Shown: positions 1-12,100 of the stretch, in pieces
How the letters are laid out: each line of letters begins with the position of its first letter
How positions within the stretch are numbered: position 1 is the stretch's first letter
Origin: Choristocarpus tenellus KU-1152
Lineage: Eukaryota > Phaeophyceae
Assembly (NCBI GenBank): GCA_964200185.2
Contig: CAXNAD020000145.1
Span: 1-27,508 of the forward strand
Reading direction: 5' to 3'
DNA length: 27,508 bases
Translations under genes and position numbers: made by a program
Notes under the pieces: generated by a model
Told to the model about the DNA's origin: nothing
Database searches by the model: none
The model's input: the letters and a program-made list of their open reading frames with translations, nothing else

Positions 1-254
1 GATTTTGGCCCCTAAATGGACGCGGCTCTACCTTCTACGATACTTTGACTAAGCTTACCATGATGGGATATGTAATTCCAATCCAAAAGTCTGTAGCGAA
101 TGATGAGGTTCACAGACTGTGCCAAATTGAAACTACCCATCAAATACGCTGGATCTCTCATTTTGATTATTCACTTCGTGATTCAATAGGTATGCAGAAA
201 AAACTGAGGGTAAGCAGGAGACAGGCAATGTATGGTCTATCAATGACTAAATGA
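1..254. repeat. Dispersed repeats R1 (end piece) and R2, copy 1
   Basis: Bases 1-50 match the last part of a repeat (R1) seen again at about 1094-1143 and 2722-2760, with the shared core 'gattttggcccc..aaatggacg'. Bases 58-254 match 2303-2507 (R2), sharing blocks such as 'ttttgattattcacttc' and 'aactgaggg/c'. The copies differ by many substitutions and small indels, so they are old. The 69-codon open frame at 45-254 is broken in the second copy, so I do not call it a gene. The repeat could be the remains of a mobile element, but no terminal repeats or target-site duplications were found. Confidence 0.6.
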
Positions 255-884
255 TAAAGCGTGACATGTTAAATCTAGGACTTCAAGCTCATAGTGGCGT
301 TCATGAAACCGTCAATAAGACCCATTGCCTATGACATGCCCCCCCATCATGAAGCATAACTCCTTCAACGCGAAGAATGGGCGATTGGACAAGAAATAAA
401 GGGCCTCTCCTTAACCTAATATGAACGTAATAGATATGAAATTAATGTCACTCTCAGGTCCAATCATATCAGTATGCAGCGTAGGGGATCCAGCGGAGGA
501 GGAAACCTAGAGGCAAAAATCCCTTCCAACGTTTGCCCCAACGACAGATCTAGCGTCACACCCCCACCTCACGGCAGTCACTCTGCTTTTGGACCTCTTA
601 CACCAAAGTCTCACACTCATATCAAAATAGAATACTACCATAAACTGACTCTCATCTCTTCAGAACAATAAATATGTCATAATATAGACACAAAGAGTAA
701 TATTTGACAAAAACATAGAGGTAGGGTGTTAAAGAAGGACTCTTCCCATTTACAACTATGAAGACAAATTAATACAGGCACCAAAGCACGATGACATAGA
801 AAGGCTCTGTCACTTCAGAACTATGAAGACAAATAATACAGAAATAATATGTCTCACACTAATGTATAAATAGGGTATAGCCAT
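255..884. other. No gene seen
   Basis: No recognisable protein or RNA gene. A short phrase, 'aactatgaagacaaat', occurs twice about 60 bp apart (about 756 and 820), next to 'aatacag'. The 65-codon open frame at 474-671 has no family resemblance and no splice support. Confidence 0.4.
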
Positions 885-1143
885 TAGAGTGAAAGTATCT
901 TAGAGGGTACAAGTGTTGCCCTGTTTGTCCATTTGGGGCTTGACATCCCACGGGTTTTTAATGACATTCTACCTCCTCCAAAATGTTTCCGAGTAGGTAA
1001 AATGTATACGCTATGAAAAGATGTGTCCGGAATAAGGATATTGACATCTCCTAATAATCACGATAGCCAAAATTACATCGAAATCGCAACATTGGATTTT
1101 GGCCCCCAAATGGACGCAGCTCTAGCCTCTAAGATGCTTTGAC
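885..1143. repeat. Dispersed repeat R1, copy 2
   Basis: About 255 bp that aligns along its length with 2511-2765. Shared blocks include 'ccctgtttgtcc.tttggggctt', 'gatgtgtc.gga.aaggatattgac' and 'gatagccaaaattacatc.aa', then the 'ttggattttgg' end block. No coding frame is kept between copies. Confidence 0.7.
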
Positions 1144-1660
1144 TCTTAGAAAGACTCCTCCGTAGTAAACGAGTCCAGTACGGTTTTGCGGTCCACTCAT
1201 CCGTATGTAACAACCTACCCCCCCCCTTTTGCCATCTCCATTACGCTCTTGTTTGCTGCTCTCGAAGACTAGAAATATCTGACTTGTCCTGCCATTGGTT
1301 TGTCTCCTTCTTGATCCACACAGCCGGAGTATCCAGTCTCTCTCCTTTCTCCTTCTGTCACACCTTGACAGGGGTACCTATGGGTCACAGATAAGGCACA
1401 CCTTGTGTTCCCTCAACCACTTGACCATCTGGAAATGCTGACAGCGCGAGTCTGTGCCTGAGTAGTGACTGATCAAACTACTGGTTACTTCTGCACCTGA
1501 AAGTGTGCAGGTTGCAAAACAGGAGAACGCAAATAAATAACGAGACTACCGACGGATGGATGAGAGCGAATAAGCAAAGAAAGTGGAACCTACTCTATAA
1601 TGAATTGAGACACATGGATCACACAACTGTAATACTGCCAGCATCCCCACCATACAGAAT
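1144..1660. other. No gene seen
   Basis: A stretch with C/T-rich patches and a C homopolymer near 1218. I found no coding frame with family similarity, no RNA gene and no clear repeat. Confidence 0.4.
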
Positions 1661-2034
1661 CTTGAGGTCATCCCATTATTAGAGGGAGACCCTGAAGTCA
1701 TGGTCTGGAACACAGGCCACTGCTGTGACCCTGTAGACACAGTGAGGTGGCCCACACTCTTGCATAACCTCAAGGTCGTAAAGAGAGACCCTGGAGCCAT
1801 GATCTTGAGTGCAGACCATTGATGCAACCCAGAGCAGACAGCAAGGCAACCTGCACTCTTTTACAGAGCCTCAAGGTTGTAGAGCAAGACCCTGAAGCCA
1901 TGATCTCGAGTGCAGGTCATTGATACGACCCAGTGCAGACAGTAAGGCGACCTACACTCTCACAGAGCCTCAAGGTCGTAGAGCTAGACCCTGAAGCCAT
2001 GACTCGAGTCCAGGTAATTGATACGACCATCAGT
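1661..2034. repeat. ~100-bp tandem repeat, about 3.6 units
   Basis: Units start at about 1661, 1768, 1869 and 1968, so the spacings are 107, 101 and 99 bp. Each begins with a version of 'cctcaaggtcgta', continues through 'agaccctg.agccatga' and ends near 'cactct..acagagc'. The last unit is cut short at about 2034. The two middle units are the most alike and the first is the most diverged. Open frames of 67-110 codons on both strands here follow from the repeat structure, so I do not call them genes. Confidence 0.8.
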
Positions 2035-2302
2035 GAATGCCCTTGTGCTTGGTCGCAACATCCATTCCTTGCTGGGGATGTGGCATCTGAGCCACAGATG
2101 CAAAGATGCGGACCTTCTCCTTCCAATTTGAGAGAAGTAGTGGAGATTGAGATGGGCACAGGACGTCCCAAGGAAATGACAAAACTATGAAGGACGACTC
2201 CACAACATCCCAAGGAGCTAACAACAGTCCCATGTGGTGAGCTGAGCATTATCTCCAGTATATAATGACAAACAAGTTAAGTCCTCCATGTTACAAAATG
2301 CT

Positions 2303-2765
2303 CCCATGGCTTACGATGACGGGGTATATAGCTCCAATCCATAAGCCTGTAGACTGATGATAATAAGACTCGCAGATGGTGCATTAATGGAAGTATCATC
2401 AAGTATGTTGGATCTCTTACTTTGATTATTCACTTCATGATTTGATTGAGTTATATAGAAAGAACTGAGGCAAACATGGGACCAGCAATGTGTGGTCTCA
2501 CAGTGACTAAGACCCAAAGTATTTAAGAGGGTAGGAGTTTTACCCTGTTTGTCCGTTTGGGGCTTGGTTTTCCACCTCTGTTTTATGCCCTTTTCCGGTT
2601 TTTGAAACATTTCATAGTACGTAAAAAGTATGCGACCGTGCGTGAAAGATGTGTCGGGAGGAAGGATATTGACTCTTGCTATCAAGGATGATAGCCAAAA
2701 TTACATCAAATTCGCAAAGATTGGATTTTGGAACCCAAACAGACGTGGCCCTACCTTCTCAGAGT
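2303..2765. repeat. Dispersed repeats R2 then R1, copy 3
   Basis: R2 (2303-2507) is directly followed by R1 (about 2511-2765). In copy 1 the order is the R1 end and then R2. Alternation in the same orientation suggests one longer composite repeat or a broken tandem array (R1-R2-R1). The 68-codon frame at 2630-2836 lies over R1 and is not kept in copy 2. Confidence 0.65.
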
Positions 2766-3614
2766 GCATGTTCTTCTCAACAGCTGGGAACATCGTGACC
2801 TTAAAAATTAGCAGGCTAGACCCTGGTTATGCGTAGTTTCTTGTCTTCGTTTGCAACACCTGGATGAAGAAAATGGATGCACGGGAGGCTGCCAAGAAAG
2901 GGTACAGAACGGAAATAACCTGAAACCTAAGCAGCAACAACGTGCAGCCACACACACATATATCTAAACAGATACAAAATGTAGTATATATTGAATATGA
3001 AATATCTCATTCAGTGATATCCTGACAACTCTTCAGTTCCTTCTTCTCCAAACATACAATAGGATACATGTAAAAGTCTCTCAGACACCGCATCAATGTA
3101 TAATATCTAGTAGTGACAAAAAGGGCCACTGAAATGAACAGTACACTGTCTCGAAAAGTCTTCAATCTGGACAGTCCCTCACCATATATGGTGGGAGTGT
3201 TGTTAGGTACACTTCCCACATGCTTCGATTATGATGCAATACATCGAAAAATTTCGACCCGATTTAAGGTACACTCACAAATTCTCTCGATTCTGTCCCC
3301 CTTCACTCTAAAGAACTTGTTGCATGGTTTCCATTTCACACAAACACTATTTTTGAATGGTATAATAATAGTTCTGTATGTAAGGTAAAATAAAAGGGAT
3401 TCACAATATTCCCAAAAAAATTACCATGTATAGAAACGCCTGTTCAAATAGTTGAACAAAGAGTTTCCTTCCCATCATGTTATGTGTTGTTGTGATTACT
3501 ATTACTAACTACCCCTGTCCCTGCAGATTTGACCCCTGCAGAGCTGGGTTGCTCAGCCTTGTTGCACATTGCAGTGCTTGCAACCAAGTGCACCTGTAGT
3601 GTAGCAGCATTAGG
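2766..3614. other. Upstream region of the TerC gene
   Basis: No gene seen. The last ~130 bp carry a C/T- and G/C-richer stretch before the ATG and probably include the 5' UTR and promoter. I see no convincing TATA box. An in-frame TAG lies 18 bases before the TerC ATG. Confidence 0.4.
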
Positions 3615-5948
3615 ATGAAATTGAAGTTCGTCGTGTCATGGTTATGGGGTATCGTTGTGGTAACGTCACCACAAGAAGTGGCAGCATTGAGATTGCCATT
3701 GCACACTATGGCTGGGACTTCACTTCAGAAGGGAGCCGATTACTGTTTGAAAGGGAAAATACGCCCCACTAGAATGGTGGATATGAGAATGAAGGTTGAG
3801 AGTGCACCAGACACCGAGCGCTACGCGAAAGCTGCATCTAACACAGCGATTGCTGTGGGTGGTGCCACGGCCTTTGGTGCAGGGATCCAGTATTTTATGG
3901 GAAACGATCTGAGTCTTCAGTTTTTTGCTGGATATCTAATTGAGATGAGCCTTTCGGTTGACAATCTCTTTGTATTCCTTCTCCTGTTTCAGTACTTCAA
4001 GGTGAGGTAACCTGGACTGATATTCTGTCCTACTCTTTGTTTAACTCCATGGCATTCGATCGTTTAAACAATAATCCAATCTGTACGTGATCTCTTGGAG
4101 TGCCACCATGGAAATAACATATTGGAGGGACCCATTTCAAGTATTGATAACCTTTCTGTCGATGAAAAACTCGCTGTTTGGGTTGGGTTTGCAATATTTC
4201 AGGTACCAGCTGGGGACCAGAATCGTGTACTGTCGTGGGGCATTCTTGGGGCGATGGTGATGCGAGGTGTATTCATTGGGTTAGGAGAGGCCGCACTGAA
4301 CATTTTTCAGCCCGTCCTCCTAGTGTTTGCAGGTATACTGATCCTTTCATCGTACAAGCTACTGATGGAAGGGGATGATGAGGAGGACAACCTAGATGAC
4401 AACCAAATCGTCGCTTTCGCCTCCAAAATTTTGGATGCAACTCAGGAATACGATGGGAACAAATTTTTTACAATGGTGCGTGGTTACTTGTCCTCAAGTA
4501 TTGCTATGCTCTATACAAATCCATGTCCATATCTTGAAGATCTCTGTGGTTGCATGTTCGGTTCCACGCTAACCATCCATTTGAATCTGGACGTCTTAGT
4601 GTTCCTGACTAGGTAATGTTTAAGTGGGGCTGGATGCATTGGTTTATGTTTGTTTTCCGAAAAAGATGTCTTTGTCGCATTGAAACTGCACTCGAGAAAT
4701 AAATATTATGAATGAGCCTCCTCAGTATTGCAACTTGCATTGATCTTTTTTCCCTCACGCACTTCAGTATTACAAAGCATTACTTTTTGTGTGGGTGTTG
4801 TGGCAGGTTGACGGGATTCGTCGTGCTACACCCCTCCTGCTGGTTCTGCTGTGTATTGAAATAAGTGACATTGTTTTTGCTGTGGATTCAATTCCTGCAG
4901 TATTTGGTGTAACCAAGGTAAGTGGTTTCATATCTACCACAGAAGCAGTCATTTCTACCCAAAAGCCCTCTGATATTTCAGAAAGTCGATGTATGTATGG
5001 TGGGGTAGACTGGATTGAGAAGGGAGGGAAGAACACCCTGCAATTGTTTTGCATCTTACGCTTCACTGTAATCACATTGAACATCTGGTCTTGATTGAAG
5101 GTTTGTACTTGTATTGCATTTTAGATAAGTATCCCCAAAATCTGCTCATATGATACAGTACTTTTCACTAATGTGGGATTCAAATTTAGCCCACTGTTAA
5201 ATGTTAAGGTCTAGAGCATCTAACCTATTGTCTAATTGCTTAATGCCACTCAACTTCATTGATTGATTTATATTGTTGTGTACCCCATTGACCACATCCA
5301 ACCTGTGCAGTCAAAAGTTAGGATGTCATGTTGATTGCCTTTTTTTGCAACCACATCAGGTATATTATCTTGTATAAACCTTTATTGCTATATAATCAAC
5401 ATACTCAATACAGCAAACACCGCTGGCACCTGTACAGTAAGTACGGCAAAATTTACCAATTCTTTACGTTATCTCTTGTTTGGGGTAAACTTGTATCCCA
5501 CAACACTAAGGAAATTAGGAGGTTTGTTTCAAGGTCTCACTCGTACTCATCTATCAATTCAATCTTTTGGAGTGTATTCAACCATCGCTTCAATTTTTTT
5601 TGTATAATGTGTCGCAAATCCTGTACATGATGTGGTATACATCACAATACACAAATTTTACAATGTTTGAACTCATCTATTGCACAGGACCCATTCATTG
5701 TTTACACGTCCAATATCTGGGCGATCCTGAATCTCCGGAGCTTATTTACACTACTTTCCAGTGCAATTGAGGACTTGCCGTATCTGCGACCAGCAGTTGC
5801 TATTGTTCTGGGCTTTGTTGGTGGCAAGCTTGGTGCTGAGTTCTTTGGTTATGAGATATCAACACCATTATCCCTTGGGATCATATCTGTACTTCTTGCT
5901 GGTGGTGTTGCCTTGAGTGTTTTGGATCGCAGGAAAGAGAACTCATGA
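3615..5948 (+). CDS. TerC: TerC-family integral membrane protein, probably plastid-targeted (4 exons)
   Basis: Exons are 3615-4001, 4203-4475, 4807-4917 and 5688-5948. All three introns are GT-AG and all junctions are phase 0, giving 343 aa. The start is the first ATG after an in-frame TAG. Residues 1-24 form a signal-peptide-like hydrophobic stretch ending VAA, followed by a basic, hydroxyl-containing segment to about residue 65: a bipartite leader of complex-plastid type (inference). The TerC hallmarks are E110 and D116-N117 in [10 protein letters not shown], the segment [13 protein letters not shown] right after exon 1, and [19 protein letters not shown] at 238-256. About eight hydrophobic segments are visible, and an acidic loop ([10 protein letters not shown]) lies near 189-198. 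In plants the plastid homologue is needed for thylakoid biogenesis and insertion of thylakoid proteins; bacterial relatives are linked to metal (tellurite/manganese) handling. Length fits the plastid-type family. Family assignment is near certain; plastid location is inferred. Confidence 0.95.
4918..5687 (+). other. TerC intron 3 (770 bp)
   Basis: Starts gtaagt and ends tattgcacag. It joins the exon ending ..GVTK to the exon starting DPFIVYTSN, as in other TerC proteins. The interior is AT-rich. I see no gene in it, and the 90-100 codon frames inside have no family resemblance. Confidence 0.85.
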
Positions 5949-6013
5949 TATAATATGGGATGATAACACAGCATTAGCATCTTTGGGATATCAATTTGTC
6001 ATACTCATACAGG

Positions 6014-6019
6014 AATAAA
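6014..6019 (+). terminator. Possible polyadenylation signal for TerC
   Basis: An AATAAA hexamer 66 bases after the TerC stop codon, within the 161-bp gap between the two convergent stop codons. Algal poly(A) signals vary, so this is only suggestive. Confidence 0.3.
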
Positions 6020-6109
6020 ATAGACAAAATCAAGTGGAGAAGCGGCAAAAACACCCTCTCCTTCTAAAAAGGCAAAAATTTCACTCCAGCCAGGTTCAGG
6101 CTGCCCATG

Positions 6110-9100
6110 TCACGACACTACACAGCAACTACCATTTCGTGCTTCCAATTCTAGGCCATGGTTAGCACGGTAAATAAGGAAGTCCACAACTTCCTGCTGA
6201 AAATCTTCCTCTGAAGTGTAGTCCCAGCCCTCATAGAGAGCATGGTCTTCCCTGGAAAGGTGTACCTGGTGAGGAATAATACGGAGAAGCACAAAACAAA
6301 CTCAGCATGCCCATATGCAGTGTAGTGGTTTACATTTGAGATGCTTTGTGGGAGCTTCATTTCTTTGTTTGAAAGAAGGGGATATAGCCGATGAAATGCT
6401 CTTCTATAATGGACCTCTGACTGTGATTGTTACGATTGAAAATAATCTTCCTTATGTGCAGATTTTGCTTGCACTAGTGACTGCCACAAAGGTGACCTTA
6501 AATTTCATCTAAACTCTGGTGTCACATACACCCTCACCAAACTTTCCAAGAATGCATAATCAAAGAATCACACCTTTGAGCCAGCATCTGCAAAGCTGCC
6601 AATTGCACGTTGGGGAGCAGCATTAATATCCTTGTTTGGAAGGAAAGGACTATCCAATTGGTCCAAGGTGAGAGCATCTAAGTCAAGGTCCTTGAACCAT
6701 GCGTGTGCCAGGATTTCATCAGCTCCCTTCTGACCGAGTCGTTTCTTTGGGTCCTTCACCAATAATCCTGTAAGACAAATAGGGAGAAAATTTTGTGGGG
6801 AATACAATATTTAACTGTGGACATTCTGGTATTATCATTACCAGGGTCATAGCACCCCTAAAGGTCCAGGGGAAAAACTCGCAGCAAAGACCATCTCATC
6901 ATTTGCTTAGCCCTGATATGGCACTATCTTCAAATGTACATGTTACAACCAGTTTCAGCTCAACTATGGACAGTACTTTATGTCAGTCATTGGGAGAAAT
7001 AATGTTTGCTTTGATCATGTTCATGCTCTACACATGTAACTTGATTTGTGTGGCACATTCCTATAGAAGTATGTGTGGGATCAATTCAAATCTGCTGGTC
7101 ACTTTGAGAAACCTAATTCAATGATCCAAATTCCACATGGCAAGCACTAGGGATTGCACACCTGTACTATCCCCTGCCTGTCACTATTTCACACAAACAT
7201 GGGGAAACTGGAATAAGGGGCAAGGCTTCATAGCAGAGTGAAGGGCAATAAGATGGCAGAAACAAGCATGTGAGAAAGGCAAAAATGGAGTAGTGCAAAA
7301 TCATAGCACATTAGTAATCAAGTATGAGAAAAAGTGCACTGTGTAGTGCTTCTGACCATAGATAAGAATAGCTCACAAGGCGAAGTGAAAATAATCATAA
7401 TACAAAAATTAATGTAGAACGAGTGACAGGTGGGCACACTTCATATTTTGTCTTCAACCTGCAAAATATAGGCACCCCTTTCCAGTCAACTATTATTTGC
7501 TTGGCTGCACTGCATCGAGCACAGGGTTGACATACTGTGCATGTTTTTCTTGACCTCAAAAATCTTACAAACTGGGGTGTGCCCTGGCCCTGAGGGCATT
7601 ATGATACTATGAATGAGCTGATGAGAAGTTGCAGACCTCATGGAAGGGCTCAGCATGCAACTGCAAAAACAAAGCCATACAATGGCATTGGAATGACACT
7701 ATGTGCAGTATCATAGTTTTGAAAAGTGTCCTTAATATAATAGATGCCGTAGATTTGAGAAGAGGAGGCAGAGATTTGACCAGTTGGGCCTTGCAGAACC
7801 TAAGGGTAATGCGATGGACCATTCCACTTCTACAAGTAGAGCAGGTCCCAATATCAACAAATGTTCCCACTCCATTGTTCAATATCCAGTTAAAAATGAA
7901 ATTGCACATGACAACTTAACAACCAGTTTAAATAACCGTTTCCAAGTGCTTCTCAGACACCTAAAAGATTCCCAACTGAAGTGTGCCTTGAAATCCCTGA
8001 GTTCCCTACCCATAGGTAGCGATATTGAAAACTACATGTGCATCCTTGGGTACGTAGGTAACATTTTCCCTCTCTCCAGCACTACCCATTACCCTGGGAA
8101 TTGCTAGGGCTAGAAAATATGAACATTTACATGTTGTATAGCTCTCAATAGGGGATAAATGATTCCCCCCCAAAAAATCACCCTGAGAAACATGAATTCA
8201 AGGGTATACAATGCACATGTTTACAAGAGGATTTTGTGTTTAAGATGTTGAAATCCTTTTCCCTTCCAATAGCCTAAAAAATACAAAGTGCCATTGTTAC
8301 ACCATCTAGGAATCTTCAATAGTCCATGATAAGCACACAGGAAGAGTGATCCTAACCATTTGCCACCCTCATCCAGACCATATTTTTCTTGTTTGAACAC
8401 CAAAAAAACACATAGCCTTTGCTTGGAGTGTTGATTAAGGCCCGCATGTTTTGCACAATCTTGTATCCAAATAAATCCCTTTCTCTTGAATTGTGTGCTG
8501 AAAAAATATTTTTGTGCCACTATGGTCTTCACCAAGATTTACGTATCTGGCAAGATGAGTTGCTTTGGCACAGCACGATACAATAAGTACCCTAGGAAGT
8601 GTATGGACAGCTAACTAGAGTTCTATCATCTACACCTTGGACACATTATCTTGAAAAATTTATGCCACTTGGTGTTGAAGGTTGTTGAGTCTTCATACGC
8701 AATACACTCAAAAGTGTGATGTGACACCTAAAATTCATTGGCAAGAGTATCCAAATATCTTTGGACATATTACAGTCTAAGCTTCCATGCTTGCTATCGT
8801 GTCCATTTGATGCAGCTGATAGGTAAAAGCTGCAATTGCAATCTCTACCAAACAGAGGGCAATGTCAAGGTCCACGTAATGTGAAGAGTACATGTGAAAG
8901 GTCATTCTGACAAATGAACTACCAGAGACTACATGTACTTTTCTGTCTTCTGAAGTTTCTGATGATGATACCATAGAGCTCTTGTGATTCCTTGAGGGCA
9001 TTTGCTTGTTCAATTACTGACTAAAATTGGTGATCTCACCAATGGTTTAGAGGAAGACATAATCGGCTTGAGTAGCTTTGCGAACTTCTCAGAACACACC

Positions 9101-12100
9101 AAATATCTGCACTATCAGAACAACTTGTTGGGATAACTGAAATCAGCTCACCATTATTTAGATTAATAGAGCGCGTATCAATTGGCAGCCCACACACTAA
9201 TGCTGGCATGCAGACTGTCTTTTCTGAGGGAACCTCATATGCATCAGTCCCAGGTAATTATGTTGGAATTATAACCTCGCAAACATGAAGTGAAAGGAAG
9301 GTGGGCAGGAGAAGTAGTGGTTGTACCTGCAAGACAACCTTGAAAAGTACGGGATCATGGTTGGGGGATGGAGATTAAGTGCAACAAACCAACACAGCGG
9401 TATGAGTGTGTGGTTGACAGCACAAAGGCCTTCATGGATGAGTGGCATACCAAGGAAGCTGTGGTAGCTGCTCTAGGATATGCTTAACCAGCAGCTAAGA
9501 CAGCAACCCAAGCAGATGAAGGCACATCCACACTCACCACTGTCTGCTGCATGCTGGTCTCTCATTTCTCCTTCACTTTGGGATGATTACTCTTGAGTCC
9601 CTCTTTCCTCTCCATTCTTTCCTATTTCAGGTATATAATGATTGTTGTGATTGCATGTACCTGTTGTAACTCTAAAAAGTCCCCCACTTTTCCCAAAGGG
9701 CCTGGCAATGTGTGAAGATGCAACTGACTTCCTATCCCAAGAGTAGGGTGTAAATACTAACACGAAACTGATAAAATCGGACTAGCAAATATATACCCTT
9801 CAAAGAGGATGTTACTTGACCCAGGAAATTTATGTAAGACTTCCTGACAAATTGCAATTAATGAATATAAAAGTTAGTACAGTGATAGCCAAGTCAGTAT
9901 CAACAGTGTATGTCCTCAGCTTCTTACAGATCATGGCACAGTCTCCAACTCAATCTACTCAAGGAGTGTAGACACCGTTTGCGTTCCGTTGTATTAGTAG
10001 TAGTCACAGTTGGGGGAGGGGGGGCCCAAGATGCATCATATGCCACACCCTCGACGCATCCATCAGTATAGCCAGTCGTGCCAGTGGGACCCCCATATTT
10101 CTAAAATTCAGATAATGGAAAGATTGTGTGCCCCTGATAACTACAGGTGCAGTGAGGTGCCACACAACAGACTTTTCCCTCCCTCTTGTCCAGAGGAAAG
10201 TTGACTGTCCATATGCTGGGGATTGTGTCAGGAGCCACCCCCATGACAAGGCTGCTACAGCTGATGCTGTCACGGAGGAAGTTCCACCTTGCCCATTGAC
10301 ACTCTGCCATGTTGTGACCTTTCTTGCCACAGTTATGGATAGCATGAGTCCGTGAGCTTCATCTTTTCCCCACCCAAGTGAGGTTGTGCCTCATTCTTGC
10401 CAGGTCGCACAACACTGACAACTTCAAACCTATCGAAACACACCTTGCCCTTAAGCTGACCCAGTCCTGCCACTAGACTGGGATATCTTAACACACAAAA
10501 AGTGTGAAACATCTTGGCTTCTCTGGGAAGGTTAAACGCTTCATCAGGATTCCTTTTCATGTCAGGATGTCACTTAATCTCCCCAAGCACCTAACCCCTG
10601 AGCTCCACAAGTCATAAGCCAGCAAAGGCCGCCCCAGATGATAACTTGACCAGATCGTGTTGCCAGCTTTCAGTATCCATCCCAACATCAAGATGGAAGA
10701 CCTTGTCCAGATGACAACCATCTGTGTCATTCTCTAGTATTTCTTTCACAAGATGCACCTGATCCCAGGCAGTGACTGTGTTCCCCATCTTGGTAAGCTT
10801 ATTGAAATGGGTCTGAACCTCTCTCACATGTAGAGTTTGATTGATCTCCAAGACTCTCACCAACAATTTTAGAATGTTCAGTACCTGCTCCCCGGTGACT
10901 TCTTGCTTCTTTATGTCGACTCAGATGACCCTCAGGCTCTGCAAATCACTTAAGTGTGATCAAATCTTTCCATGAAGGAGTCTAAGATGGGGACATCCAC
11001 AAAATGTGGTAGTTAAACAACAGGACATTGATGCTCACCTAGACCTTCCCCCTCCGTACATGCCTACCTTGAACATGCACTCATCAGTTACGCTTCGTGA
11101 TGACATACTGTCTTTGCAATCCAAAGGCTTGCAGTATATGTTTGAATAGAATGATTAGTTTCTTGAGAGAGTGACTCCTCAGGGAATGAATGCACTCAAG
11201 ATGGTCAAGAAATGCCAATAGAAATGGCAAGTAGTGCCAATGACATTAACATCAGAATGAAAATCTCAATCTGGGTATGTAGTGTATAGAGTCTGGTTTT
11301 GGCAACAAGACACAAGTCAGCCATAGTGAACTAATGTAGAAAGTGGACATGTCCTGAAGCAAAATCCATTGTTGCATTTGTTGCGGACAATTGTGTAGAA
11401 ATACATCCATGCATACTGCCCCACTCATGTCAATTGTATGGTTAATTTTCTAGCAGTAATTTGGAAACCTTCTCCAGCAATATAAATATAAATATTACCG
11501 TAGAGTCAAAAGTGCTTAGAAATATAAAAACAACTGAATGGACAAAGTGCACATCTGCTTGACTCGCATTTGAAGGGGCATTCAATTGTCTCATCTTATA
11601 TTTTGGCAAATAATCACATATTGCACACTCCTTACCGTATACCACACAACACACCATGAGGTGCAACATCCCCCTGGTTTGAAATTGAAGGTCCCACCAG
11701 AAAAAAATTGAGTCTTAACAATACACTGCTTCATTTCCCCTCTTTATAATTGACTATATGGTACACAGATGGGGGGATAACTTAAATTTGAGGAAGATGG
11801 CAAATACTAAATAAAGAGGCCTTCATTGGGTTGGGAAAATCTGATGAGTTCAGAGTGCGAGCTGGCCCGTTTCCAATATTTTCCGAAAGGCCTAGTCCAG
11901 TGTCGAGAACTTACTTCAATGGCCATGTTCCCAGCCATTCTGACAACTCCAGTCCAGGGCCATCAGATATTTATACTCTCTGGTTTCATCAGCCTGGTTC
12001 CCACTATATCTGACAAGTCTGGTCAAGGATAATTACATACTTTTACGGTTCAGATGGTGGCCTGGTTAAGTGCCCAACACAATGAAAGACCATGGTAAAA

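Noticed and set aside
474-671. 65-codon Pro/Ser-rich open frame
   Set aside because: No family resemblance, no splice signals and lies between decayed repeats.
1917-2249. 110-codon minus-strand frame
   Set aside because: It runs through the tandem repeat and its flank; the frame is a by-product of the repeats.
7430-7600. Possible inverted ends 'gtgggcacac' / 'ggtgtgccc'
   Set aside because: Too short and imperfect to distinguish from chance.
8221-8535. 104-codon minus-strand frame in the long kinase intron
   Set aside because: Not recognisable and without splice support; it cannot be an extra kinase exon because the flanking exons join inside a conserved motif.
11090-11360. Plus-strand stretch with phrases like VTPQGMNALKMVKK, possibly an old element
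   Set aside because: Several in-frame stops and no motif to name a family.
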